Positions 50,121-59,557 are shown, numbered from the stretch's first letter. The stretch is DNA of 64,000 bases from an uncultured Eubacteriales bacterium (GCA_900546515.1 URDG01000004.1:1-64000), one strand, 5' to 3'. Notes: generated by a model from the letters alone, not told the origin. Translations and numbers: made by a program.

Positions 50121-52121
50121 ATGGCCGAGAGATATACAAAAAAATATAAGCTCGAGCAGTCGCTGTACTCCGACGCGGCCCCCGTTCTGATCACTGCGGG
50201 CACACTGCTCAACGACAATATAACGCACAAGACGCTGGTCCAGCTAAGATTCAGGAGTCTCTCCGACAAAGAGATAAAGTCCCTGCGCGTCATCGTCACG
50301 CCGGCTTCCTCCGGCAGTGCGGCAAAGCCTGTCCCGGTTGAATATACATACACCGAGCTTTCGGCCGAAAGGGATTCTGAATTCGGTCAGAAGTCCGCTA
50401 TCGTCATGCCTTCAGACGATATAGACTCATTCGAGGCCGCAGTAGCCGAGGTCGTTTTCGCCGACGATTCCAGTTGGGACGGTACGGCCTCCGTATGGTC
50501 GACAATAAGATCTCCGCGCACGCTCGCCGAAGCGCTCGGTGACGAAGAGACGGCAAAGCAGTACTCTATCCGCTACGGCAGCGACTGCACCATGTTCCCC
50601 GAAGAAGAGCGCGGACTGTGGTTCTGCACCTGCGGCGCAATAAACCGCAAGGATGAAGAAAAATGCCATAGCTGCCGCCGCATTTTCTCTGCGCTCAAAA
50701 ACATCAATATCGCCTCTCTGCGCTCCGACAGTATACAGCGCGTCGAAGCCGAGAAGATCGAAGATACGGAGAGCTCCGAAAAAAAAGCGTCCAGACGCAA
50801 AAAGCTTATAATTGCGCTGGCCATTGCCGTGCCTGTTCTGATCGCGCTTATCGCCGTGCTGTGCACCGTGCCGCGGAATATCGAGCAGAGGAACAGTTAT
50901 GAAACTGCCGCCGCGCTGCTGCAGGACGGGAAATATGACGAGGCCGAGGCTGCGTTCCTCGCCCTCGGTAATTACGGCGACAGCGCGGAAAAGGCCGCAA
51001 AGGACGTTCCCTACGCAAGGGCCATGTATATAATGGACTGCGCGGAGAAGGACGATGTCTCCGGCCTCCTTACACTGGGCAAAAAACGCTCCGACGTCGC
51101 GGAGGGCGAGACTGTATCCGTCGCTCTCTACCGCGAGGCAATACCTCTTTTTGAAGCGCTTGGCAATTACAAGGACAGCGCCGCCATGGCCGAAAAGGCC
51201 CAGGCCGCTATCGACGACTACTTTTCATCGCAGGAAAAAGCAGCCTATGCCAATGCGGAAAAGCTGTTCGACGAAGGCAGCTACTGCGCTGCACGCGACG
51301 CTTTCAAGGCAATGGGCGATTACGGCGACAGCGCCGAGATGTCAAAAGAGTGCATGTATCAGCGCGCGATGAAGCTTTATGAGCTCACCGACAAATACTA
51401 CACCAACGGCATAGTCGTAAAGATCACTGAAAACGCCGGCGAAAAGAGCGTTTTCTATATCCCGCAGGACGTGTACACCACGCTCGGTAGCAGCCTGTCC
51501 GCTGATATACGCGACATCCTCAAGTCTGACGGCGTAGAGATCAATATACAGGACGCGCCCGAGACCGGATACACGCCGATATCCATGGCCGTGAGCCAGC
51601 TGTTTGAGGAGCTCGGCGATTATAAGGACAGCAAGGACATGATCCAGAAGGCTATAGACACCGCTGACTACACCCGGCCTTTCTTTGATATGTGCTCGTC
51701 GGGCGATATTATAAACGCATACAAATGGCTCCAATCCTACAGCGGTGAATTTGAAAACCGCGACGCATGGCTTGCCCTGCTGCAGATGTACGCACCCTAC
51801 TGCGCGAGCTGGCAGTTCTATCAGGGCGACCCGAGCCTGATAGCGCAGAGTCTCGGCATGGAGCTGCAGTGCATCACGTTCACCTCAAAGGTCATAATTG
51901 ACGATAACACTGCGCACCTTGTTCTCTATCCCGACGGCAATCAGGACTATTACCTTGATCTTACAGCCACCGTCGGTTCTACCGGGTTCATGTATAATGC
52001 TGACGGCGTGAACATCTATTACGCCGTGATCTCAAACCTTGGCCGCTTTACATTTACCAAGTACAACAGTCTTGGCATGAAGATCGGCAATCAGAGCTGT
52101 GAGTACTCCAACATGGGATAA
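50121..52121 (+). CDS. Membrane protein with zinc finger and TPR-like YGDSA repeats
   Basis: A 666-residue protein of no named family that I recognise. Residues 1-165 are a beta-rich domain; 172-190 hold a zinc finger (CTCGAINRKDEEKCHSC); then a charged linker and one membrane helix (LIIALAIAVPVLIALIAVLC, about 230-250). Outside are TPR-like repeats with the recurring phrases GKYDEAEAAFLALGNYGDSA, ALGNYKDSAAMAEKAQAA, GSYCAARDAFKAMGDYGDSA and ELGDYKDSKDM. The C-terminus (from about 560) is beta-rich. GAGAGG precedes the ATG. It is monocistronic with a near-consensus promoter. Confidence 0.75.
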   Translation: MAERYTKKYKLEQSLYSDAAPVLITAGTLLNDNITHKTLVQLRFRSLSDKEIKSLRVIVTPASSGSAAKPVPVEYTYTELSAERDSEFGQKSAIVMPSDDIDSFEAAVAEVVFADDSSWDGTASVWSTIRSPRTLAEALGDEETAKQYSIRYGSDCTMFPEEERGLWFCTCGAINRKDEEKCHSCRRIFSALKNINIASLRSDSIQRVEAEKIEDTESSEKKASRRKKLIIALAIAVPVLIALIAVLCTVPRNIEQRNSYETAAALLQDGKYDEAEAAFLALGNYGDSAEKAAKDVPYARAMYIMDCAEKDDVSGLLTLGKKRSDVAEGETVSVALYREAIPLFEALGNYKDSAAMAEKAQAAIDDYFSSQEKAAYANAEKLFDEGSYCAARDAFKAMGDYGDSAEMSKECMYQRAMKLYELTDKYYTNGIVVKITENAGEKSVFYIPQDVYTTLGSSLSADIRDILKSDGVEINIQDAPETGYTPISMAVSQLFEELGDYKDSKDMIQKAIDTADYTRPFFDMCSSGDIINAYKWLQSYSGEFENRDAWLALLQMYAPYCASWQFYQGDPSLIAQSLGMELQCITFTSKVIIDDNTAHLVLYPDGNQDYYLDLTATVGSTGFMYNADGVNIYYAVISNLGRFTFTKYNSLGMKIGNQSCEYSNMG

Positions 52122-52141
52122 TTTATCCCTTTGATTCGCGC

Positions 52142-52180
52142 GCCGCCTCCCCGTGCACTGGGGAGGCGGCATTATTTTTT
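52142..52180 (+). terminator. Terminator of the repeat protein gene
   Basis: GCCGCCTCCCC / GGGGAGGCGGC and a T6 run on the plus strand. Confidence 0.85.
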
Positions 52181-52391
52181 CACTTGTCCCTTGCAATTTT
52201 CCGGTATTCTCCGGGCAGGATACCGGTACTCTTTTTAAAAAGCTCCGCAAAGCGGCTCGACGTAGTATAGCCGATCATCTGGGCGATCTGCCACATGGTA
52301 AAGTCGGTGTCGATGAGAAGGTGCTCCGCCTAACTCATGCGGCGGCCCTGAATATACTGCGTGATCGTGCAGCCCTGCCAGCGCTTGAAGC
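52180..52391 (-). pseudogene. 3' remnant of an AraC-family regulator
   Basis: The minus strand reads CFKRWQGCTITQYIQGRRMS, an in-frame TAG at 52330-52332, then AEHLLIDTDFTMWQIAQMIG, YTTSSRFAELFKKSTGILPG and EYRKIARDK before TGA at 52180-52182. This is the C-terminal helix-turn-helix pair of an AraC regulator; the TAG replaces what is normally Lys or Arg. The whole N-terminal part is missing at the junction near 52391. Confidence 0.85.
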
Positions 52392-53471
52392 AGCTATGAG
52401 AAGTTTGTGTCCGCCGCCAGAGAATGTGCCCAGAGCTATATTGACTGGATGAACAAGAGCAACTTCTATTTCACGTTTGCCATGAACATCATGCCTGCAA
52501 CGCTCCTGACCGTGCTTCCTATCGGCGGGATGCTGCTGAAAAACGGAACGCTGACGCCGGAGAAATTTGTCCTCATCGTGATCCTGTCCATGGGACTTAT
52601 CACGCCTATCATCGGCTGCATGAAGTACACCGACGATCTGGCCAAGGTCGGCACGATCATCGGTCAGGTGACGGACATTCTGACTGCGCCGGAGCTGTCC
52701 CGCCCGGAAACGGATGTGCAGACGCCGCAGGGCAGCACCGTTGAACTGCACGGCGTTCATTTCGGCTACGGCGATACCGAGGTGCTGCACGGCATTGACC
52801 TTATATTCCGCGAGGGAACGGTCAACGCGCTCGTCGGCCCCTCCGGCAGCGGCAAATCCACGATCGCAAAGCTCATAGCGTCCTTCTGGGATGTCGAGAG
52901 CGGCAGTATTACCGTCGGCGGCGCGGACATCCGAAATATCTCGGCCGGGCACTACAACAGGCTCGTCGCCTATGTATCGCAGGATAATTATCTGTTTGAC
53001 AACACCGTGCGTGAGAACATCCGCATGGGTAAGCCCGATGCAACGGACGCTGAGGTGGAAATGGCAGCGCGCAGCTGCGGCTGCTATGAGTTCATCATGG
53101 GGCTGGAAAACGGCTTCGACACGATAGCCGGCAGCAGCGGCGGCTCTCTTTCCGGCGGGGAAATGCAGCGCATCTCCATCGCCCGCGCCATGATGAAAGA
53201 CGCGCCGATCATCATTCTCGATGAGGCTACCGCCAACGTAGACCCTGAGAACGAAAAGGAGCTGATGGATGCGATCGGTGAGCTGACACACGAGAAAACC
53301 GTCATAATGATAGCGCACAGATTGAAAACCGTCCGCAGCGCGGATCAGATCATCGTTGTGGACAAAGGCCGGATCGTTCAGCGCGGCACGCACAAGGAGC
53401 TTATGCAGGCAGACGGGATATACCGGAGCTTTGTCACCGGACGTGAAAAAGCTGTCGGCTGGAAGCTGTAA
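52389..53471 (+). pseudogene. 5'-truncated ABC exporter (end of membrane domain plus intact ATPase domain)
   Basis: The frame opens at SSYEKFVSAARECAQSYIDW with a stop at 52386-52388 immediately before it and no ribosome site. About 100 residues of the last membrane helices remain (FTFAMNIMPATLLTVLPIGG, LIVILSMGLITPIIGC). The ATPase domain is complete: Walker A GPSGSGKS, Q-loop SQDNYLF, signature LSGGEMQR, Walker B IIILDEAT, switch His IAHR. Exporters of this type need the full six-helix domain, so the gene is probably dead although its ATPase is unspoiled. The divergent AraC remnant was probably its regulator. Confidence 0.82.
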
Positions 53472-53521
53472 AAAAAGTCACGCTGCGAATGTGCAGCATG
53501 ACAAGCAAAAATATAAGCAGC

Positions 53522-53567
53522 AAACAAGGGATGCCTGACACAGGGCATCCCTTGTTTGCTGTTTTTT
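53522..53567. terminator. Terminator between ABC remnant and rhomboid-fold gene
   Basis: AAACAAGGGATGCC / GGCATCCCTTGTTT with TTTTTT downstream on the plus strand; the stem can serve both convergent units. Confidence 0.7.
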
Positions 53568-53571
53568 GTTC

Positions 53572-54402
53572 TTACTCCGTGAAATGGATGTGATTATAAA
53601 TATGATCCTGACAGAAGCAGTGATACCCCGCACACTTGGAACAGTAACGGAACTCAAGCTCGGGATAGTCGGCGTCCGTCCGGCCGCAGACCGCGCATTT
53701 ATGCGTATAGAGGTTGGCCTGCTGCTCCCTCTTTATGCGCTGTGATTCTCTGCGGAAATTGATCGTATTCTGACTGGGGCGCTTGGGAATATAACCGATA
53801 AGATCCCCGCCGCAGAAGATGAGAAAGTTCACAACGGCGACGACCGGCAGCAGATTTGCCGGGAAGCGCGTGGTAAACACACTGTACACAAAAAGCGCCG
53901 CGTCGATATAGGCAAGATACTTTATTTTAACCGGGATAATATAGAACAGCAGCACCTGCATGTTCGGGAACAGCACGGCAAACGAGAAGAACATTGAAAG
54001 ATAAATGTACTCCGCCGTCAGGTTGAAGCTTATCCCGGTGATAAAATACATCACGAAACCGTAGATCACGGTGAGGATGATGCCGGTGAAGAAATACACG
54101 TTGAACTGAGGCGTTCCCCAATACTGCTCAAGCGTGCTGCCTATCATATAATAAAAATAGAAAGCGATGAACGCAAGAAGCCCCGTGCTTGGCGGATAGA
54201 GCGCAAAGGTGACGATCCGCCATATCTGCCCGCGCAGTATGAGCGCCGGATTAAATGTGAGATAGCTCATCAGCACCGGGTTTACGGCATTTATCAGCCA
54301 GAACACCACATTCGCAATGGTTATATATTTCATCAGGTTCGGAACTCCGAAATTCGGATGCTTATAGCAGAAGCGTTCAATACTGTTGCGTGGATTCTTC
54401 AT
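53572..54402 (-). CDS. Rhomboid-fold membrane protein without catalytic residues, with C-terminal zinc ribbon
   Basis: A 276-residue protein with about six membrane helices laid out as in rhomboids: a first helix with a short start (MKYITIANVVFWLINAVNPV), a loop GQIWRIVTFALYPPSTGLLA (the WR motif of rhomboid/derlin families) and NVYFFTGIILTVIYGFVMYF. The serine motif GxSG is absent (NLTAEYIYLSMFF lies there) and no catalytic His is seen. The C-terminus has a zinc ribbon with CAVCG and YCSKCAGYHCFC pairs, which also resembles an HPV-like finger. AGGAG precedes the ATG. Probably a non-proteolytic pseudo-rhomboid; function unknown. Confidence 0.72.
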   Translation of the reverse strand: MKNPRNSIERFCYKHPNFGVPNLMKYITIANVVFWLINAVNPVLMSYLTFNPALILRGQIWRIVTFALYPPSTGLLAFIAFYFYYMIGSTLEQYWGTPQFNVYFFTGIILTVIYGFVMYFITGISFNLTAEYIYLSMFFSFAVLFPNMQVLLFYIIPVKIKYLAYIDAALFVYSVFTTRFPANLLPVVAVVNFLIFCGGDLIGYIPKRPSQNTINFRRESQRIKREQQANLYTHKCAVCGRTDADYPELEFRYCSKCAGYHCFCQDHIYNHIHFTE

Positions 54403-54624
54403 CTGAAATTCTCCTGAACGGCCGGCAGAGCTTTGAAAAGACGCTCTGCCCGTATTTTTTTGTTAAATATATAATACCCTTATCAAAGCGTAAAGTCTAC
54501 AGAATTTTAATGAACAAATCGCGTAAAAAAAATTTTAGAAAAGTAAAAATAATACTTTTAATTTACATAATAATGTGGTATTATGTAGACGTTATTATGT
54601 TGGCTGTATTATTTGGAGCAGAAA

Positions 54625-55380
54625 ATGGAAGAAAAAGAGCTGAAAAACGATATCATTGAAGGCCGGAACGCCGTTATAGAAGCGCTTCGCGCAGGCCGTT
54701 CAATAGACAAAATATATATCGCCAAAGGCGATGTGGACAAGACTCTCGGCCATATCGCATCAAAGGCGAGGGATGCCGGAGTCGTCGTGGTCGAAGCCGA
54801 CCGCCGCAAGCTGGACTTTATGAGCCAGACTCATGCGCATCAGGGCGTTATCGCCCTCGCCGCCGTGAAGGAATACTGCACGGTGGACGATATTTTTGAG
54901 GTTGCAAACGAGAGAGGCGAACAGCCTTTCATCATAATCTGCGATGAGATCAGCGACCCGCATAATCTCGGCGCGATAATCCGCTCGGCCGAATGCGCCG
55001 GTGCTCACGGCGTGATAATCCCCAAGCGCAGGAGCGCCGGGCTCACCGCCATTGTGGACAAATCCTCCGCAGGAGCCGCCGAGCATATGGCCATTGCAAG
55101 AGTGCCGAATCTCCCGGCCGCTATCAAGGATATCAAGGCGCGCGGCGTGTGGGTCTACGGTACGGCTGCCGGAGGACAGAGCGATCTGTGGCACACCGAT
55201 CTGAGCGGTGCTGTCGCGTTGGTGATCGGCTCCGAGGGTGACGGAATGGGCCGGCTGGTGTCCGAAAGCTGCGACTTTATAATAAGCCTGCCGATGCGCG
55301 GCAAGGTCAGCTCTCTGAACGCCTCTACCGCGGCCGCGATTACAATGTATGAGGTTTTAAGACAGCGCTCCATGCACTGA
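54625..55380 (+). CDS. rlmB: 23S rRNA 2'-O-methyltransferase RlmB/TrmH family
   Basis: A 251-residue SPOUT methyltransferase. After an N-terminal substrate-binding domain (IEGRNAVIEALRAGRSID) come the SPOUT motifs: DPHNLGAIIRSAECAG (motif 1), ALVIGSEGDGMG (motif 2) and LNASTAAAITMYE (motif 3). RlmB methylates G2251 of 23S rRNA; this is the likely substrate, though related TrmH enzymes exist. Start set at the ATG at 54625 with GGAG upstream; a TTG four codons earlier is possible. The 54403-54624 gap is AT-rich, with no clear promoter. Confidence 0.88.
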   Translation: MEEKELKNDIIEGRNAVIEALRAGRSIDKIYIAKGDVDKTLGHIASKARDAGVVVVEADRRKLDFMSQTHAHQGVIALAAVKEYCTVDDIFEVANERGEQPFIIICDEISDPHNLGAIIRSAECAGAHGVIIPKRRSAGLTAIVDKSSAGAAEHMAIARVPNLPAAIKDIKARGVWVYGTAAGGQSDLWHTDLSGAVALVIGSEGDGMGRLVSESCDFIISLPMRGKVSSLNASTAAAITMYEVLRQRSMH

Positions 55381-55418
55381 TTACCGGAAAAAACACTTTT
55401 CAGGGTGGTGATGATACC

Positions 55419-57935
55419 ATGGAACAGGATTATATGGTCGTGGAACAGGCTGCTGCGGCTCCGCTGCGTACAATGCCGCTTATCCGCAAAGCCCGGCGTC
55501 CGAGACGTCCTGTTTTCAGAGCATCCACTGGTTACAGCACACAGGCAGCTACCGACGAACGAAACGGGATGGACAGCTATATGAGCCGTAAGGATGATAT
55601 TACAAATAAATACGGCGAATATGACGATTACGGCGATTTCGGCGAATACGTCAGCGGCATGACCGTAGACGATATACTCGCGGAGTTCCACTCCGGCACG
55701 CTTTTTTCCGATTTCGATTATTCGGGCGGCTCCTCCGGCGGCACCGGGGACTATTATGAAGAGCCCGGGTACGAGCCGGACTATGCGCCGGAAATTGACA
55801 GCCGTTTTAATATTGGCGGACGCAGAAGCCGCGAGCCGGTGAGCTACGGCGGCAGAGAGATCGATCTGAGCGAGGATAAAGATTACACCCCGCCAGCACA
55901 GGCAGAATACATACCCCGTCAGTGGGCTCCCGGCGAGGACGATATGGATTACGAAGAAAAACCCAAGGCCAAGAAGTCAAAATTCGGCTTTGGCAAGAAA
56001 AACAAAAAGGACAAAAAGGCGAAATCCTCATATCAGCCCAGATATATAGCTGAGGATGAGAAAGAAGCCGAAGAGGAAAGCTTCGCCGCAGGCTTCAGGG
56101 ATGTCACGGGCGAGCTCAGCGGCTATGCAGAGGCCGCGGGCTACGACGAAGACGATTTTGAGGACGATGTGCAGGAAAATGAAGAGGGCTACTTCCCTCC
56201 CAGCTTTTCCGAATACCTCGCTTCAATTTTCGCTTCGATCTTCTACCGTGTAAGAGGAATGGCACGCGGCGGTTCCGCCGCCACAATGGAGGATGAGGAC
56301 GAGGATCTCGGCGCTGAGGTCTCCGCCATGGACGCCTCCAAGTATTACGGCACCTATGTCCACTCCACGAGGCTCCGTCTCAGGATAGCAGCGGGTCTTC
56401 TGGCGTTCATGACATACATTTCTCTCGGTCTGCCTATCCCCGGCATGCTCGGATACCTGCCCGTCACCGCCGCGATGTGCATGGCGGTACAGTTCACAAT
56501 CATGCTGCTGGCTCTCGACATTGTGACCAACGGCATTCTCAAGATGGCGCGCCTGCAGATGGGCGCCGACAGTCTGGCCGTTATCGCGTGCATCGTCACC
56601 TCCATCGACGCGGCAATGGTCGCCGCATCCAAATCCGGCGGTACCCATCTTCCGCTATGCGCCGTTTCAAGCCTCTCGCTCGTCGGCGTGATGTACTCTT
56701 CGCTGCTGAGTGTGCGCGCACTGCGCAAGTCGCTGCGTGTTCCGGCCATAGCAAAGCGTACCTACAGCATCGTCGGTGAGAACAATATAAAGGGCAAGGA
56801 CATCACTCTCCTGAAGACCTCCCGTCCGGCGACCGGCTTTGTCCGCCGCAGCGAAGAGGCCGCGCCCGATGAGACAGCGTTTGCAAAGCTCGCTCCGTTC
56901 CTGCTTCTGGCGGCAATGCTCTTTGCGCTGGTCGTCTCCGCCGTCACGCACAACTATTACGATCTGATATATATATTCTCGGCAGTTCTTGCTCCGGCAG
57001 TTCCCTTCACCGCGCTTGTATGCTTTGCGCTGCCTTTCTTCCTCGGTTCGATGAAGATATTTAGCTGCGGCGCTGCAATAGCCGGCTGGTCCGGCCTGTG
57101 CGACGTCGGCCAGAGCAGCAATCTGATCGTAACCGACCGCGACCTCTTCCCCGAGGGCAGCATCTCCATCGAGTCGATCCGAATCTTCGCCGATGAGGAC
57201 GCGCAGAAGGTCATATCCTACGCCGGTACGATGATAATCGCCTCCGGCTGTGCCATGACAAAAGCGTTCACCGATGAAATGGAACAGAACGGCTGCACGA
57301 TACAGACGCTGGAGAACTTTGAATATCTCTCCGGCGGCGGAATGAAGGGCAATATCGACGGTCACTCGGTCCTCTGCGGCAGCAGCGACCTGATGCGCCT
57401 GATGAATGTGCGCATTCCTTTCCGTCTCGTGGACAGGACGACCGTCCTGCTCGCCATAGACGGTGTGCTCTACGGTATCTTCTCCATGAACTACGAAGCA
57501 CAGCCGCAGGTGCGCAAGGCTCTTGTGGATCTGATGCGTTCAAACAGGCACCCGATATTCGCTCTGCGTGACTTCAACATCACGCCCGAAATGCTCAAAA
57601 CCACTTTCGACATTGCGACTGACGGCTACGATTTCCCACCCTATGTCGAGCGTTTCAAGATCACCGAGACTCAGCCCTCCGAAAACAGCAAGATCGCTGC
57701 AGTCGTGTGCCGCGAAGGTCTTGCCTCCGTCACGAGCATGGCTGACACGGGCAAAAACATGTACACCGCAACAAGGCTCAACCTGCTCATAACCCTGGTG
57801 AGTGCCGTTCTCGGCATGCTGATCGTCTTTGTGAAGATGCTCAGCACAGGCAGCATAGGCCTCGGCTTTATCCTGACCTATATGCTCATCACCGCAATAC
57901 CGGTATTTGCCGTATCGGTATTAATGAAATTCTGA
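55419..57935 (+). CDS. Degenerate P-type-ATPase-like membrane protein with long disordered N-terminus
   Basis: An 838-residue protein. Residues 1-310 are disordered, acidic, Tyr/Gly-rich with a Lys patch (KAKKSKFGFGKKNKKDKKAK). From 318 on it follows the P1B-type ATPase plan: helices (318-435), two more helices at 490-550 with APAVPFTALVCFALPFFLG where CPC..ALP normally lies, then the soluble region and two final helices (785-838). The catalytic DKTGTLT is replaced by VTDRDLFPEGS (571-581), TGES is not found, and the TGDN-type loop reads FALRDFN (714-720), though the flanking GGGMKGNIDGHSVLCGSSDL and IDGVLYGIFSMNY remain. It probably cannot be phosphorylated and serves another role. It follows rlmB by 38 bases. 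Confidence 0.75.
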   Translation: MEQDYMVVEQAAAAPLRTMPLIRKARRPRRPVFRASTGYSTQAATDERNGMDSYMSRKDDITNKYGEYDDYGDFGEYVSGMTVDDILAEFHSGTLFSDFDYSGGSSGGTGDYYEEPGYEPDYAPEIDSRFNIGGRRSREPVSYGGREIDLSEDKDYTPPAQAEYIPRQWAPGEDDMDYEEKPKAKKSKFGFGKKNKKDKKAKSSYQPRYIAEDEKEAEEESFAAGFRDVTGELSGYAEAAGYDEDDFEDDVQENEEGYFPPSFSEYLASIFASIFYRVRGMARGGSAATMEDEDEDLGAEVSAMDASKYYGTYVHSTRLRLRIAAGLLAFMTYISLGLPIPGMLGYLPVTAAMCMAVQFTIMLLALDIVTNGILKMARLQMGADSLAVIACIVTSIDAAMVAASKSGGTHLPLCAVSSLSLVGVMYSSLLSVRALRKSLRVPAIAKRTYSIVGENNIKGKDITLLKTSRPATGFVRRSEEAAPDETAFAKLAPFLLLAAMLFALVVSAVTHNYYDLIYIFSAVLAPAVPFTALVCFALPFFLGSMKIFSCGAAIAGWSGLCDVGQSSNLIVTDRDLFPEGSISIESIRIFADEDAQKVISYAGTMIIASGCAMTKAFTDEMEQNGCTIQTLENFEYLSGGGMKGNIDGHSVLCGSSDLMRLMNVRIPFRLVDRTTVLLAIDGVLYGIFSMNYEAQPQVRKALVDLMRSNRHPIFALRDFNITPEMLKTTFDIATDGYDFPPYVERFKITETQPSENSKIAAVVCREGLASVTSMADTGKNMYTATRLNLLITLVSAVLGMLIVFVKMLSTGSIGLGFILTYMLITAIPVFAVSVLMKF

Positions 57936-57948
57936 TTCAACTCTTTTT

Positions 57949-57982
57949 GCAAGGGGTCACCGTCTCAGGTGGCCCTTTTTGC
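57949..57982 (+). terminator. Terminator of the P-type-ATPase-like gene
   Basis: AAGGGGTCACC / GGTGGCCCTTTTT, 15 bases after the stop. Confidence 0.75.
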
Positions 57983-57987
57983 TGCGC

Positions 57988-58030
57988 AAAAATAACCGTC
58001 CGGCAGTATGTGACGTCTGCCGGACGGTTT
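57988..58030 (-). terminator. Terminator of the sulfatase/TctABC operon
   Basis: AACCGTCCGGCAG / CTGCCGGACGGTT with TTATTTTT following on the minus strand, 17 bases beyond the sulfatase stop. Confidence 0.8.
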
Positions 58031-58046
58031 AACTGTTCAATATTAC

Positions 58047-59549
58047 TCAGTGCTTTTTATTCGGAACTTTTCTGCGTGATGCCGACTCCATAACAAGTCC
58101 TGTGCTGTAGTCGAGCTGGCGCGGCTGGCCGGGGTCATTTTCGCGCTGCCTTGTCCAGCCGTCATTTTCCCACCGCGGCTGGCGGTCAGTCCGCCACGGC
58201 CTTGCGGCCCACTGATAGCCGCGGTACAGGTCGCGCGTGACATTCATATGCTCAAGAAGCTTGTCGTGCAGTGAATTACGTATCTCCGCATAATCGGGAT
58301 CATATATGAGATTATGCATCTCGTCCGGGTCGCGTCTGAGGTCGTACAGCTCATCCGTATCAAGAAGATGTATTGCTAGCTTCATATTGTCGTCGATTAT
58401 GGCGCGCATCATCTGCAGGCCGCCGTAGCCGTCATGGTCGACCTCGTAGCGTGTGAACTCGACATAAACCTCATCGTTTATGCGCGTATCCACATCATAT
58501 ATCTGACTGAGCATGCTCCGGCCTTCGATCGCCACCGGAATATGAAGGCCGAAATAATCCAGCACAGTCGGTGCTATATCAATGTGTGAAGCCGGATAAT
58601 TGACGACTTTCCCCTGCTCCCCGCCCTTGATTATCAGCGGGATATTCGCAACTTCACGGTATACCGCCGCGTTTTTCTGCTGGAGCCTGTGAGCGCCGAG
58701 CATGTCGCCGTGGTCGGAAGTGAAAATTATCATGGCGTCAGGCGCACTTTTCCGTATCTCGTCGAGCACGCGGCCTATCTCATAGTCAACGAAGCTGTTG
58801 CAGCCAAGAAACAGCGCGAGCTTTTTCGACGGACTGTTGATCTCGTCTGCGCTTTTGTTCATGGCGTCGCCGGCCCACAGCCGCTGCATAAGCGGTTTAT
58901 CGGTCAAGGGGTCCGAAAATTTCGGGCTGTCCTTGAATTTAAAATCCTTATACATGGTGTTGTACGGCGCCGGACATATGCACGGCCCGTGCGGCTCGTC
59001 GTAGGACACCGTAAGGAAGAAGTCCTCATCTCCATATTCGCGGAGGAAAGATACCGCGCGGTCAGAGCAGCGGTGGGCATAGGTCATTTCTTCTCCCCAA
59101 TCGCTGTCGTATGCAGTATCCGATTTACGGGAACGCATGCGCTGTTCCGGAGTCAGCTCATCCAGAAAGCACTTCATATCATACCAGTACTTTTCATCCC
59201 AGCCGTCCGGACAGATACCGTAGCCGAAATAATCGCCGCCGTCAAGATGCCATTTTCCTATATAACCGCTGTGTATGCCGCCTGAGGTGAGATACTGGCC
59301 TATGGTCTTCACATCCTCGCGGAACGCCATGCAGTTTGTGACCATACCGTTCGTGTGAGGCGCGGTACCCGTAAAGATTGCGCTGCGCGCCGGACCGCAC
59401 ACGGGCTGGCAGCTGTACGCATTTTCATATTGTATACCTTCTGCCGCCAGCCTGTCCAGATTCGGTGTTTTCATGCGCGGATCGCCGTAGCAGCCGAGCA
59501 TGTCCTTGCGGGTGGTATCGGTCATTATAAGAACCAGCTGTTTTTTCAT
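58047..59549 (-). CDS. Type I sulfatase (formylglycine-dependent)
   Basis: A 500-residue alkaline-phosphatase-superfamily sulfatase. The active-site motif CGPAR (C51-R55, CxPxR) is the Cys-type site converted to formylglycine by an anaerobic sulfatase-maturing radical SAM enzyme, not present here. Metal residues lie in IMTDTTRKDMLGC (Asp 11), GKWHLDGG and TSDHGDMLGAH. No signal peptide is seen, so it is cytoplasmic and would act on an imported sulfate ester. It is last in the TctABC operon. The GTG at 59561 overlaps the tctA stop as GTGA and is an alternative start; I prefer the ATG at 59549 from its N-terminus. Confidence 0.9.
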   Translation of the reverse strand: MKKQLVLIMTDTTRKDMLGCYGDPRMKTPNLDRLAAEGIQYENAYSCQPVCGPARSAIFTGTAPHTNGMVTNCMAFREDVKTIGQYLTSGGIHSGYIGKWHLDGGDYFGYGICPDGWDEKYWYDMKCFLDELTPEQRMRSRKSDTAYDSDWGEEMTYAHRCSDRAVSFLREYGDEDFFLTVSYDEPHGPCICPAPYNTMYKDFKFKDSPKFSDPLTDKPLMQRLWAGDAMNKSADEINSPSKKLALFLGCNSFVDYEIGRVLDEIRKSAPDAMIIFTSDHGDMLGAHRLQQKNAAVYREVANIPLIIKGGEQGKVVNYPASHIDIAPTVLDYFGLHIPVAIEGRSMLSQIYDVDTRINDEVYVEFTRYEVDHDGYGGLQMMRAIIDDNMKLAIHLLDTDELYDLRRDPDEMHNLIYDPDYAEIRNSLHDKLLEHMNVTRDLYRGYQWAARPWRTDRQPRWENDGWTRQRENDPGQPRQLDYSTGLVMESASRRKVPNKKH

Positions 59550-59557
59550 TGGCTTTC

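Noticed and set aside
52407..53471. Treating the ABC exporter as an intact short ATPase
   Set aside because: A TMD fragment remains in frame upstream of the putative start, there is no ribosome site and the 5' end is fused to another gene.
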